A stretch of 64,000 nucleotides of DNA. Origin: Asanoa siamensis (GTDB lineage: Bacteria > Actinomycetota > Actinomycetes > Mycobacteriales > Micromonosporaceae). Shown here piece after piece: positions 9,036 to 16,984 of this stretch; the stretch's first letter is position 1, and each line of letters opens with the position of its first letter. The notes under the pieces are model-generated. The model searched no databases and was not told the DNA's origin. It worked only from the letters and a program-made list of their open reading frames with translations. The stretch spans positions 53,781-117,780 of the forward strand of contig NZ_BONE01000021.1 in the NCBI RefSeq assembly GCF_016862555.1. The letters run 5' to 3'. A program made the translations under genes and the position numbers.

Positions 9036-9928
9036 GCCGGCACCTCTTCCTTCTGGTAGTGCCGCAGGAACAGCTCCTCCAGCGTCGGCGGCTGGCTGGT
9101 CAGGCCGCGTACGCCGACCGTGGTCAAGGCGCGGAGCACGGTGTCCAGCTCGGCGTTGTCGACCTGGAACCGCACGCGGTCGCCGTCGACCACGAGGTCG
9201 TGCACGCCGGCCAGCGCGCCGATCCCGTTCGGCGAGCCGGCCAGCTCGGCGTGGATCGACGTACGGGTCAGGTGCCGCAGGTCGGCGAGCGTGCCGCTCT
9301 CGACCGTGCGCCCGGCCCGGATGATGCTCACCCGGTCGCAGAGCGCCTCGGCCTCGGCGAGGATGTGGCTGGAGAGCAGCACCGTGCGGCCGGCGCCGCT
9401 CTCCTCGTTGACGCACGCCTGGAACACCGACTCCATCAGCGGGTCCAGGCCGGAGGTGGGCTCGTCGAGCACGAGCAGTTCGGCGTCGGAGGCGAGCGCC
9501 GCGACCAGCGCCACCTTCTGGCGGTTGCCCTTGGAATAGGTGCGGCCCTTCTTGCGCGGGTCCAGCTCGAAGCGCGCGATCAGCTCGTCGCGGCGCTTGG
9601 TGTCGAGCCCGCCGCGCAGCCGGCCGAGCAGCTCGATGACCTCGCCGCCGGTCAGGTTGGGCCACAGCGTGACGTCGCCGGGCACGTAGGCGAGGCGGCG
9701 GTGCAGCGACACCGCGTCGCGCCAGGGGTCTCCCCCGAACAGGGTGGCGGTGCCGCTGTCGGCCTTGAGCAGACCGAGCAGCACCCGGATAGCGGTGGAC
9801 TTCCCGGCACCGTTGGGGCCGAGGAAGCCGTGCACCTCGCCACGGCGCACCTCGAGGTCGAGTCCGTCGAGGGCGCGGGTCCGGCCGAAGCTCTTGACGA
9901 GCCCGTTGACCGAAATGACGTTCTCCAT
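9032..9928 (-). CDS. ABC exporter ATP-binding protein (DrrA/CcmA type)
   Basis: ATPase of 298 residues paired with the following permease. Walker [10 protein letters not shown] (about residues 38-46), signature region [15 protein letters not shown], Walker [16 protein letters not shown] and switch histidine [11 protein letters not shown] are all present, and the C-terminal ~75 residues form the DrrA-type domain seen in drug and antibiotic exporters. ATG 9926-9928 opens the gene. The divergent GbsR/MarR-type regulator at 10036 and the palindrome at 9948-9967, about 20 bp before this start, suggest the exporter is repressed by that regulator. Drug efflux is the likely role; the compound is unknown. 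Confidence 0.93.
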   Translation of the reverse strand: MENVISVNGLVKSFGRTRALDGLDLEVRRGEVHGFLGPNGAGKSTAIRVLLGLLKADSGTATLFGGDPWRDAVSLHRRLAYVPGDVTLWPNLTGGEVIELLGRLRGGLDTKRRDELIARFELDPRKKGRTYSKGNRQKVALVAALASDAELLVLDEPTSGLDPLMESVFQACVNEESGAGRTVLLSSHILAEAEALCDRVSIIRAGRTVESGTLADLRHLTRTSIHAELAGSPNGIGALAGVHDLVVDGDRVRFQVDNAELDTVLRALTTVGVRGLTSQPPTLEELFLRHYQKEEVPA

Positions 9929-9947
9929 AATTTTGGAAGCTACACTT

Positions 9948-9967
9948 GCTTCACAAACTTGTGAAGC
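9948..9967. promoter_or_regulatory. Perfect inverted repeat, likely GbsR/MarR-type operator
   Basis: GCTTCACAAACTTGTGAAGC has two 9-base arms around a 2-base centre. It lies in the ~107 bp divergent spacer between the ABC ATPase start (9928) and the MarR-like gene (10036), in the only A+T-richer stretch there. Position and symmetry fit a dimeric winged-helix repressor controlling both directions. Binding is inferred. Confidence 0.7.
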
Positions 9968-10035
9968 TTGTTGAGCGTCAAGAGGTCGTCAAGATAGATC
10001 ACGCTCGGCACAATTGACCGGAGGAGGTGCGCTGG

Positions 10036-10518
10036 ATGGCTGAGGAACGCGACGAAGCCGCCCTTAGGCAGTACGTCGAGGACATGGCCCGGCTCTACGC
10101 CGACTGGGGTTTCCCGCGGATGGCGGCCCGCGTACTCATGCAGCTCATGGCCTCTGACACCGGGTCGCTGACCGCCGCGGAGATCAGCGACGGGCTGCAG
10201 ATCAGCCCGGCCGCGGTGTCCCAGGCGGTGCGCTACCTGCAGCACCTCGGCCTCGTCGAGCGCACCGCCGTGCCCGGATCACGCCGCGACCGGTACGGGC
10301 TGCCCGACGACGCGTGGTACCTCGGCTCGATCATGAAGGGCACGCTGTTCTTCCAGATCGCCAAGCTCGCCGAGGGCGGTGTCGCGGCGGCCGGGGGGCG
10401 GGAGACGCCGGCCGGCCAGCGGATCGCGGCTATGGGCGACTTCTACACCTTCATCCAGAGCGAGCTCGGCGGCCTGCTGGAGCGCTACCTCAAGCACCAG
10501 GAGACGCTCAAGCCGTAG
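10036..10518 (+). CDS. GbsR/MarR-type transcriptional regulator
   Basis: Winged-helix regulator of 160 residues. An N-terminal helix (YVEDMARLYADWGFPRMAARV) leads into the winged helix with SLTAAEISDGLQISPAAVSQAVRYLQHLGLVER, followed by a wing with GSRRDRYGL and a C-terminal dimerisation helix. The DWGFPRMAARVL signature is characteristic of GbsR-like regulators placed next to ABC-2 exporters in actinobacteria. ATG 10036 is chosen over GTG 10027 because the GGAGGAGG at 10020-10027 is then correctly spaced. It diverges from the exporter pair and the palindrome at 9948-9967 between them is the probable binding site. Its 3' end overlaps the next, convergent gene by 11 bp. Confidence 0.88.
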   Translation: MAEERDEAALRQYVEDMARLYADWGFPRMAARVLMQLMASDTGSLTAAEISDGLQISPAAVSQAVRYLQHLGLVERTAVPGSRRDRYGLPDDAWYLGSIMKGTLFFQIAKLAEGGVAAAGGRETPAGQRIAAMGDFYTFIQSELGGLLERYLKHQETLKP

Positions 10519-11182
10519 GCAGTCCGATGTAGACGGCCTGTGCCCGCATCTGCTGCGCGAACAGCGGGCCGGGCACGTCGACGGCGTTCTTGAGCTGCCC
10601 GAAGATCTCGAAGCTGACGAAGCCGAAGAGGTGGAGCCAGCTACCCAGGGCCCGGCTCAGGGGCCCGAGCGGCGCGTGCGGCGCGATGAGCGCACCGACG
10701 CGGGCGACATCCTGCGCGGCGTCCGGTGGCAGCGCCTCGTCGTCGCGGAGCAGGCCCGCCGCGCTCGCGTCCTCGATCACTCCACCGAGGACGGTCACGG
10801 CCCGGGTGGCCGCCGGCACCGTGTCCGTGGGCGCCACGTAGCCGGGCACCGGGCTGCCGTAGATCAGCGCGTACTCGTGCGGGTTGGCCAGTGCCCAGTC
10901 GCGCACCGCGTGGCAGATCGCGAGGAACCGGCCGGCCAGGTCGGCCCGGTCGACCGCGCCCTCGGCCGCCGCGACGGAGCCGCCGAGCGCGGTGTACGCG
11001 TCGAGGATCAGCGCGGTGAGCAGGTCGTCGCGGCTCGGGAAGTACCGGTAGATCGCGGACGACACCATCCCGAGGTCGCGGGCGACCGCGCGTAGCGAGA
11101 GGTTCGCGCCCTCGGTCGCCAGGTGCCGCCGGGCGGTCGTCTTGATCTCTTCGGTCATCTCCGCCCGCAGCCGGGCGCGCAT
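10508..11182 (-). CDS. TetR/AcrR-family regulator with TetR_C_13-like domain
   Basis: Repressor of 224 residues from ATG 11180-11182; GTG at 11195-11197 is an alternative start and would add five residues. The helix-turn-helix is in NLSLRAVARDLGMVSSAIYRYF (about residues 25-50) and the C-terminal domain carries WALANPHEYALIYGSPVPGY and FGFVSFEIFGQL, typical of a large actinobacterial subgroup often encoded divergently from an NAD-dependent epimerase or reductase. That is the arrangement here. Two matching palindromes (11218-11230, 11271-11283) in the divergent spacer are the probable operators, implying repression of itself and the epimerase gene. Confidence 0.9.
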   Translation of the reverse strand: MRARLRAEMTEEIKTTARRHLATEGANLSLRAVARDLGMVSSAIYRYFPSRDDLLTALILDAYTALGGSVAAAEGAVDRADLAGRFLAICHAVRDWALANPHEYALIYGSPVPGYVAPTDTVPAATRAVTVLGGVIEDASAAGLLRDDEALPPDAAQDVARVGALIAPHAPLGPLSRALGSWLHLFGFVSFEIFGQLKNAVDVPGPLFAQQMRAQAVYIGLPTA

Positions 11183-11217
11183 CGACGTGGCCTTCACGAG
11201 ATCAGTGTCGCATACCG

Positions 11218-11283
11218 AGAGCACTGCTCTTGACAGTGAGCGCCGATCCGTGGACTATTGCTCTCAACAGAGAGCACTGCTCT
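11218..11283. promoter_or_regulatory. Twin TetR operators AGAGCACTGCTCT
   Basis: The 13-base palindrome AGAGCACTGCTCT (6-base arms, one central base) occurs exactly at 11218-11230 and again at 11271-11283, 53 bp apart, with an extra half-site TGCTCT at 11259-11264. All lie between the TetR start (11182/11197) and the epimerase start (11307). The repeats are the obvious candidate sites for the adjacent TetR protein; the second copy ends 23 bp before the epimerase ATG. Confidence 0.8.
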
Positions 11284-11306
11284 CCGAATCTCACTGGAGG
11301 AAGATC

Positions 11307-12227
11307 ATGCACGTCGTCATCGGAGCCGGAGTCGTCGGCAGCACCGTGGCCCGCAAGCTCGCCGACTGCGGCGAGCAGGTCCGGATGATTACCCGCAGCG
11401 GCAGCGGCCCGGCCCACCCGGCGATCGAGCGCGTCGCCGCGGACGCCGGGAACGCGACCGATCTGACCCGGCTGAGCCGCGGGGCGGTCGCGATCTACAA
11501 CTGCGTCAACCCGCCGTACCACACCTGGCCGACCGACTGGCCGCCGATGGCCGAGGCGATGCTGACCGCGGCCGAGTCGAGCGGGGCACCGCTGGCGATC
11601 ACCGGCTGCCTCTACGGCTACGGCCCGGTCGACGGCCCGATGACCGAGGACCTGCCGATGGCCGCGCCAACGGTGAAGGGCCGGGTCCGGGCGAAGATGT
11701 GGACGGACGCGGTGGCCGCCTACCGGTCGGGCCGGATCAGCGGCGTCACGGAGGTCCGCGGCTCCGACTACCTGAGCCCGCGCTACTCGGTGATCGAGAT
11801 GGCCATGCCGGGCCTGCGCGCCAACAGGACGGTCTGGCTGCCCGGCCCGCTGGACAACCCGCACACCTTCACCTACACCGGCGACATGGCGACGGCGCTG
11901 ATCGCGCTTGCCCGCGACCCACGGGCCTGGGGCCGCGGCTGGCACGTGCCGTCCCCGGCGCCGATGACCCTGCGCCAGGTGGTCGCGCGGCTCGCCGAGA
12001 TCACCGGTCACCCCATGCCCCGGGTACGCGCGTACCCGAAGGCGGCGATCCGAGCCGCTGGGCTCTTCGACCGCCGCACCCGGGAGTTCGTGGAGATGGC
12101 CTATCAGTGGGACCGGCCTTTCGTGCTCGACTCGACCTTGACCGCTGCGACCTTCGGCCTGTCGGCAACCGACGTGGACGAGGCAATCCGCGCCTCGATC
12201 CCGGCCGCCGACCCGGTCGCCGCCTGA
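11307..12227 (+). CDS. NAD-dependent epimerase/reductase-family protein
   Basis: Extended short-chain dehydrogenase-fold protein of 306 residues. It opens with the Rossmann sequence MHVVIGAGVVGSTVARKLADCG (GxGxxG at residues 6-11), followed by D/N-rich strands, YNCVNPPYH and a C-terminal substrate domain with TFTYTGDMATALIAL. The usual YxxxK pair is not obvious (TGCLYGYGPV is the corresponding region), so it may act as a reductase-like or atypical NAD-binding protein rather than a true sugar epimerase. ATG 11307 has GGAGG at 11296-11300. It is controlled by the twin TetR sites just upstream. Its last 124 bp overlap the end of the convergent membrane-protein gene. Confidence 0.85.
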   Translation: MHVVIGAGVVGSTVARKLADCGEQVRMITRSGSGPAHPAIERVAADAGNATDLTRLSRGAVAIYNCVNPPYHTWPTDWPPMAEAMLTAAESSGAPLAITGCLYGYGPVDGPMTEDLPMAAPTVKGRVRAKMWTDAVAAYRSGRISGVTEVRGSDYLSPRYSVIEMAMPGLRANRTVWLPGPLDNPHTFTYTGDMATALIALARDPRAWGRGWHVPSPAPMTLRQVVARLAEITGHPMPRVRAYPKAAIRAAGLFDRRTREFVEMAYQWDRPFVLDSTLTAATFGLSATDVDEAIRASIPAADPVAA

Positions 12228-13270
12228 CCGTCGGTGGGCACCGCGACCAGGCCCGTCACCGCCGACTCCGTTGTCCTCGTGAGGACGACGGGCGAGGCGG
12301 TGCGGCGGCGGTGGTAGGCGTAGGCGGCCAGCAGCAAGGTCACCGTCCACAGGGGCCAGAAGGCCATCGGCAGCACCGCGAGGTCGCCCGCCGCGATCAG
12401 GTGAAGGGCCTCGGTGTCCGTGAGGAAGCTCGCGCTTGCCGCGCCCACCGCCAGTGCGACCGCGGCGGCCGGCACCGTGGCCAGGCGGACCGGGACGGGG
12501 CGGCCCCCCAGGCCCGGCAGCCAGCGCGGGAAGCGTGCGCCCCACGGGCGCAGCAGGCCGATCGTCAGCACCGTGCCGACCAGGGCGAAGCCGCCCAGGC
12601 CCGTCGCCGCGAGGGCGATGTCCGGCTCGTCGAGCGTCGCCGGCTCGACACCGAGCGGGATGCCGACCGCCCAGGCCAGCCGGGTCAGGCCGTAGAAGGC
12701 CGGGACGGCCGCGGCGACGTAGGTCACCCACGGACCCAGGCGGACCGGTCCGCGGGCCACCACAGGCGTCACGGCCTGCCAGGTCAGCAGCGCCCGGCCG
12801 AGCAGCAGGCCACCGATGAGCGCCGCCAGTTCGGCCGCCGTGGTCCAGTTGAAGATGACCCCGTAGTCGATCTGGTCCGGCCAGCCGAACGGCGCCCCGA
12901 TCAGCAGCATCGGCGTGTAACCGGCGATGGCCAGGATGTGCGCGCCGGGCACCAGGAACACGAGCGCGGCCACCAGCGTCCACCCCGTGCCGAGCAGAAC
13001 GGCCCGCACCGTGGGCGGCGGCCGGAGGGGCTGCCGGCCGGCGAGCGCGAGGGCGAGCACGGCCGCGCCGAGCAGCACCACGGCGAAGACCGGTGCGCCG
13101 ACGTCGACCGGCACGGCCCGCAGCGGGTGCGTCTGGTCGTCGTTGCGCGAACCGAACGGATAACCGTCACCGGTCACCGTCCACACCAGAGCGATCACAC
13201 CGTAGGCCAGGGCCCAGGCGGCGGCCAGATAACCGGACAGGTTCCGGGCAGTCATGGGAGTCATGCCCAT
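12104..13270 (-). CDS. Integral membrane protein of unknown function
   Basis: A 388-residue polytopic protein with about nine to ten hydrophobic segments (for example LSGYLAAAWALAYGVIALVW, APVFAVVLLGAAVLALAL, GALWW-like central helices and LWTVTLLLAAYAY near the C-terminus), followed by an Arg-rich cytoplasmic tail of about 60 residues. No enzymatic motif is recognised. ATG 13268-13270 is used; in-frame ATGs at 13262-13264 and 13253-13255 are alternatives. The last 41 codons overlap the epimerase gene on the other strand, which is unusually long for two real genes; the tail beyond about 12230 is the least certain part. It is transcribed in the same direction as the downstream-lying two-component genes upstream of it. 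Confidence 0.7.
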   Translation of the reverse strand: MGMTPMTARNLSGYLAAAWALAYGVIALVWTVTGDGYPFGSRNDDQTHPLRAVPVDVGAPVFAVVLLGAAVLALALAGRQPLRPPPTVRAVLLGTGWTLVAALVFLVPGAHILAIAGYTPMLLIGAPFGWPDQIDYGVIFNWTTAAELAALIGGLLLGRALLTWQAVTPVVARGPVRLGPWVTYVAAAVPAFYGLTRLAWAVGIPLGVEPATLDEPDIALAATGLGGFALVGTVLTIGLLRPWGARFPRWLPGLGGRPVPVRLATVPAAAVALAVGAASASFLTDTEALHLIAAGDLAVLPMAFWPLWTVTLLLAAYAYHRRRTASPVVLTRTTESAVTGLVAVPTDGQAATGSAAGIEARIASSTSVADRPKVAAVKVESSTKGRSH

Positions 13271-13339
13271 TACGCTCCCGCCGCCGCGCCCGGGACGACT
13301 CCCCGCGCGGTGTGGACCCCGTCCCCCACGCGGGGGAGG

Positions 13340-13987
13340 TCAGCCGGCCGGGGTCACGAAACCCGACTCGTACGCGGTGATCACGGCCTGGACGCGGTCC
13401 CGGGCACCGAGCTTCGCGAGCACGTTGCCCACGTGGGTCTTGACCGTCTCGGCGCCGACCACCAACTGGGCCGCGATCTCCGCATTGGACAGTCCGGCCG
13501 CCATCAGCCGCAAGACCTCGGCCTCGCGGGCGGTGAGCCGGCTCGTCCGCCGGTCCGGGTTGCCGCCGCGGCCCGCGACCAGCCGGCGGATCGCCGCGGG
13601 GAACAGCAGCGAGTCGCCGCGGGCCACGAGCCGGATCGCGTCGACCACCTCGGCCGGCCGCGCCCGCTTGAGCAGGAAGCCGCTCGCACCGGCGCGCAGC
13701 GCGTCGTAGACGTAGTCGTCGTTCTCGAACGTGGTCACGACGAGCACCCGGGGCGCCGGCCCGGTGGCAGTGGCCAGCAGGTGCCGGGTGGCCTGGATGC
13801 CGTCGACGTCCGGCATCCGCACGTCCATCAGCACCACGTCGGGGCGGTGCCGGGCCACCAGCGGTGGCACCTCGGCGCCGTCGCCCGCCTCGGCCACCAC
13901 CGACAGGTCCGGCTCGGCGTCGACGATCGTGCGCAGGCCGACGCGGACCAGCGCGTCGTCGTCGACGATCAGCACCCGTACCGTCAT
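13340..13987 (-). CDS. NarL/LuxR-type response regulator
   Basis: Response regulator of 215 residues. The receiver domain has D9/D10 and phospho-acceptor D55 (VVLMDVRMPDVDG), the signature lysine in FLLKRARPAEVVDAI, and a C-terminal LuxR helix-turn-helix (LTAREAEVLRLMAAGLSNAEIAA, ETVKTHVGNVLAKL). ATG 13985-13987 overlaps the kinase stop as ATGA, so the pair is translationally coupled. Target genes are not evident; the adjacent membrane protein at 12104 and the HtrA-like protease upstream of the kinase are the nearest envelope-related candidates. Confidence 0.93.
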   Translation of the reverse strand: MTVRVLIVDDDALVRVGLRTIVDAEPDLSVVAEAGDGAEVPPLVARHRPDVVLMDVRMPDVDGIQATRHLLATATGPAPRVLVVTTFENDDYVYDALRAGASGFLLKRARPAEVVDAIRLVARGDSLLFPAAIRRLVAGRGGNPDRRTSRLTAREAEVLRLMAAGLSNAEIAAQLVVGAETVKTHVGNVLAKLGARDRVQAVITAYESGFVTPAG

Positions 13988-15192
13988 GACCCTCCCGTCG
14001 GCAACCGCACCGCGACCGTGAACAGCCCGTCGGCGGGCCCGGCGGTCATCCGCCCGCCCAGCACGTCGACCCGCTCCCGCATGCCCGCGAGGCCCCGCCC
14101 GGACGGGTCTCCCGGGCCGTCCCGCGTCACCGGGTTGGCCACGTCGATCAGCAGCGACCGGTCGGCCACCGCGACCCGCACCGTAACCGGAACCGCGCCG
14201 GCGTGCCGTACCGCGTTGGTCAGCGCCTCCTGCACGATCCGGTAGCCCTCCCGGGACAGCGCCGCCGGGACGCTCGCGAGTGGACCCGTGCGGGTCAGCG
14301 TGACCCGCAGCCCCGCACCGGTGACGTCGGCGACGACCCGGTCGAGGTCGGCCAGCGTGCGCTGCGGCGCCGGCCGGTCGGCCCGCTCGGCCGCCCGGAG
14401 CAGCCCGAGCACGTGGTCGAGGTCGTCCATCGCGGCGCGGCCGGCCTCCTCGATCGCCACCAGCGCCCGGCGGACGAACTCCGGGTCGTCCAGCGCCCGT
14501 TGCGCGGCGGCGGCCTGCAGCGTGGTCACGGTCAGCGCGTGGCCGACCGAGTCGTGCAACTCGCGGGCGAGCCGGGTGCGCTCGACGAGGTGGCCGGCAC
14601 GCTCCTCGAGGGCCGCGATCCGCTCGGCCGGCGACGGGCCGAGCAGGGTCGGCGCGAGTTGGGCGGCGAGCGCGCCGAGGCCGGCGACCGCGTAGCCGAG
14701 CAGCACCAACAGCACGATCCCGGCGACCGAGGCGGCGGCCGGGCTCCAGTCGCCGAGCGGCAGGCCGGCCCGGCGCAGGTCGTCGACGGCCCACTGCAGC
14801 ACGAACACCAGCGCCATCGGCAGGGCGGTCAGCAGCGCGAGCCCGACCAGGCCGCCGAAGACCAGGTGCAGGCCGTACCAGAGGGCACCGCGGAGCGTGG
14901 TCTCCCGGTCGGCGGGGCCGGCGGGGTCGGGCAGGTCGACGCCGAGCAGGCCGCGGGCGGCGACGATCTCGACGGCCCGGGTCCCGCCCAGGAACGCCGG
15001 CGTCACGGCGATCGCCGCACCGATCAGGATCAGGGCCCAGGTCGCGCCCGCGGGCACGTCGTCGCTGGTCAGCATGCTGACGAAGACGACGGCGAGCAGC
15101 GCGTACGGAAGCGCGATCACCCCGCCGAGCAACAGGTGCACGCCGCGCCGCCACGTGGACCCGCGGAACAACGCTGTGCTCTGCACCCACAT
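13984..15192 (-). CDS. Sensor histidine kinase, HisKA_3 family
   Basis: Membrane kinase of 402 residues counted from ATG 15190-15192; GTG 15199-15201 is an alternative. About five to six hydrophobic segments in residues 15-180 are followed by the dimerisation helix with TRLARELHDSVGHAL (phospho-acceptor H213) and an HATPase domain with EALTNAVRHAG and the G box GRGLAGMRERV. It is coupled to the response regulator at 13340. Its start codon and first six codons form one arm of a 19-base inverted repeat (15174-15192 with 15223-15241), whose other arm begins right after the stop of the HtrA-like gene transcribed in the same direction, so translation may be controlled by RNA structure. Confidence 0.91.
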   Translation of the reverse strand: MWVQSTALFRGSTWRRGVHLLLGGVIALPYALLAVVFVSMLTSDDVPAGATWALILIGAAIAVTPAFLGGTRAVEIVAARGLLGVDLPDPAGPADRETTLRGALWYGLHLVFGGLVGLALLTALPMALVFVLQWAVDDLRRAGLPLGDWSPAAASVAGIVLLVLLGYAVAGLGALAAQLAPTLLGPSPAERIAALEERAGHLVERTRLARELHDSVGHALTVTTLQAAAAQRALDDPEFVRRALVAIEEAGRAAMDDLDHVLGLLRAAERADRPAPQRTLADLDRVVADVTGAGLRVTLTRTGPLASVPAALSREGYRIVQEALTNAVRHAGAVPVTVRVAVADRSLLIDVANPVTRDGPGDPSGRGLAGMRERVDVLGGRMTAGPADGLFTVAVRLPTGGS

Positions 15193-15241
15193 CCGCACCA
15201 CCCCGCTTACAGGGTGCTGCGTATGTGGGTGCGGAGCAAAG
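15174..15241 (-). promoter_or_regulatory. Long hairpin covering the kinase start codon
   Basis: Read on the minus strand, 15241-15223 pairs with 15192-15174: 17 of 19 positions match, with a contiguous 10-base core (ATGTGGGTGC against GCACCCACAT) and a 30-base loop. One arm starts directly after the protease stop codon and the other begins with the kinase ATG. No T-run follows, so a simple intrinsic terminator is less likely than a structure limiting ribosome access. Confidence 0.6.
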
Positions 15242-16087
15242 TCAGCGGAGCAACGACTGGGCCTCGTCGATCGGGATGGCGAAGCCGATGCCGATGCTGC
15301 CGCCGCCCTGGTTGGTCGAGGCGTTGGCGACGTTGATGGCGATGACCTGGCCCGCGGCGTTCACCAGCGGCCCACCCGAGTTGCCGGAGTTGATCGGCGC
15401 GTCCGTCTGGATCAGGCCGGACAGGTTGAGGTCCTGCGCGTCGCGGTCCAGCGCCGAGACGATGCCCGAGGTGACCGTGCCGGACAGGCCCAGCGGGCTG
15501 CCGAAGGCCAGCACGGTGTCGCCGACCTGGATGTCCGAGCTGTCGCCGAGCGGCGCCGCGGTCAGGCCGCTCGCGTCGACCTGGAGCAGGGCCAGGTCGT
15601 GACCCGGGTCCGTACGCAGGATCTGCGCCGGCACCGCCCGCCCGTCGGAGAGCTGCACCGTCGCGTCGCCGCGGGCCTGGTCGACCACGTGGTTGTTGGT
15701 GAGGATGCGGCCCTGGTCGTCGACGATCACGCCGGATCCCTCGACGGTGCCCTGCGCGACCTGGACCGTGACCGTCACGACGCTCGGCGAGGTGCGGGCG
15801 GCGACCGAGGCCATCGTCGCCGATCGGGCCGAGACGTTGGTGGCGTCGGCCGTGGCACCGGCGGCCGGCGAGGACTGGTCGGCGTGCGCCCCGATCACCC
15901 CGCCCGCGATGCCGCCACCGAGGGCGAGCACCAGCACACCGGCGCCGGTGGCGGCCATCCGACCGAAACGACGGGGCGGGCGCGGGGGCGGGCCGGCCGG
16001 CGCGCCACCGTAGGGGTTCCACGGCGGGACCGGCCCGCTCGGACCGCCGGCCGCCGGCTGGTGTTGCCACGTGGAGTAAGCGCTCAT
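15242..16087 (-). CDS. HtrA-like trypsin-family serine protease without PDZ domain
   Basis: Membrane-anchored serine protease, 281 residues. A Pro/Gly-rich cytoplasmic N-terminus (1-42) is followed by one membrane helix (about 44-66) and an extracytoplasmic S1C protease domain with H133 (TNNHVVD), D164 (GHDLALLQ) and S237 (GNSGGPL). Actinobacterial PepD/HtrA proteins normally add a PDZ domain of about 90 residues; here the chain stops after FAIPIDEAQSLLR, at the end of the catalytic domain. The likely role is cleavage or quality control of misfolded extracytoplasmic proteins. It lies directly upstream of the kinase/regulator pair, separated only by the hairpin. ATG 16085-16087 is the start. 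Confidence 0.92.
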   Translation of the reverse strand: MSAYSTWQHQPAAGGPSGPVPPWNPYGGAPAGPPPRPPRRFGRMAATGAGVLVLALGGGIAGGVIGAHADQSSPAAGATADATNVSARSATMASVAARTSPSVVTVTVQVAQGTVEGSGVIVDDQGRILTNNHVVDQARGDATVQLSDGRAVPAQILRTDPGHDLALLQVDASGLTAAPLGDSSDIQVGDTVLAFGSPLGLSGTVTSGIVSALDRDAQDLNLSGLIQTDAPINSGNSGGPLVNAAGQVIAINVANASTNQGGGSIGIGFAIPIDEAQSLLR

Positions 16088-16163
16088 GTCTTCACCGTGC
16101 CCCCCAGATCTGCCCTCTACCTGGGGCTGAACTGCGACTTTCCTGTACGCGGGAACTTGTGAA

Positions 16164-16182
16164 TTAGGTGAGCCTAACTTAA
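16164..16182 (+). promoter_or_regulatory. DtxR/IdeR-type iron box
   Basis: TTAGGTGAGCCTAACTTAA matches 16 of 19 positions of the classic DtxR/IdeR consensus (TTAGGTTAGGCTAACCTAA). It sits 31 bp before the ATG of the DUF2470 gene (16213) in the divergent spacer with the protease gene. By analogy it would repress the downstream gene when iron is plentiful. Confidence 0.78.
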
Positions 16183-16212
16183 GTTGATCCGTACCACACC
16201 AGAGGAGGCATC

Positions 16213-16935
16213 ATGCGGCCGACGGCGGCAGAGGTGGCGCGGACGCTCGCGAACGGTCGGCTGGCGGGCACCGCGCACGTCCGCGGCTACCCCGGCCAGG
16301 TGAAGGTGCGGCACGCCACGCCCGCCGACGGCCGTCCGCTCCTGCTGGTCGGCCTCGGCACCGACCTCGCCGGCGCGCTCACCGCCGCGTCGACGGTGCT
16401 CAGCGTCGACGACGTGCCGCCGACCCCATGCGCGCCCAGCCGGGGCCGGCTCTGGCTGACCGGCTCGGCGGAGCGCCTCGACGGCGCCGACGCCCGCGCC
16501 GCCGCCGACGCGTACGCCCAGGTCAGTCCGCTCGGTGATCTCCTCGACGTCGGCCGCGGCCAGGCTCTGTTCCGGATCGACGCGAGCGAGGTCCGGCTGG
16601 CCAAGGGCCGGCGGCTCGTCGAGATCGACCCCGCCGAGTTCCGGGCCGCCACGCCCGACCCGCTGGCCGCCGACGAGGGCCGGCTGCTGCACGACCTCAA
16701 CGACCACCACCTCGACCAGCTCGTCGTGCTGGTCGAGCGGGTCGCCGGCCGCCCGGCCCCGGTGGGCTGCCAGGCGCTGCGCCTCGACCGCTACGGGCTG
16801 ACCGTCGGCTCGGTGCCCAACGGCGGCCCTGGCCCGCGCCTGCGGCTGGGCTTCGAGCGCCCGGTCGCCTCGGTCTGTGAGCTGACCCACCTCATGCACA
16901 CGCTGCTCGCCACCAGCGGGGTCCCGGCACGCTGA
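16213..16935 (+). CDS. DUF2470-domain protein, possible iron-regulated heme-degradation protein
   Basis: Soluble protein of 240 residues with an N-terminal split-barrel-like half (HATPADGRPLLLVGLGTDLAGAL) and a C-terminal DUF2470 domain (about 150-235: EGRLLHDLNDHHLDQLVVLVE, then LRLDRYGLTVG and LRLGFERPVASVCEL). DUF2470 occurs in HugZ-type heme oxygenases and related iron-responsive actinobacterial proteins, and the conserved histidines HDLNDHH are present. The ATG at 16213 follows AGGAGG (16202-16207). The iron box immediately upstream strongly supports expression under iron limitation, consistent with heme use or siderophore-iron handling; the catalytic activity itself is inferred. Confidence 0.82.
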   Translation: MRPTAAEVARTLANGRLAGTAHVRGYPGQVKVRHATPADGRPLLLVGLGTDLAGALTAASTVLSVDDVPPTPCAPSRGRLWLTGSAERLDGADARAAADAYAQVSPLGDLLDVGRGQALFRIDASEVRLAKGRRLVEIDPAEFRAATPDPLAADEGRLLHDLNDHHLDQLVVLVERVAGRPAPVGCQALRLDRYGLTVGSVPNGGPGPRLRLGFERPVASVCELTHLMHTLLATSGVPAR

Positions 16936-16984
16936 CCCCGCGCCGGATGGTGCACCGACTCGGGAGATCGCCGACAATGGCCTG

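Noticed and set aside
11258..14245. 995-codon open frame on the plus strand
   Set aside because: Crosses the epimerase gene in another frame and runs antisense to the membrane protein and two-component genes; low-complexity Arg/Gly/Asp translation.
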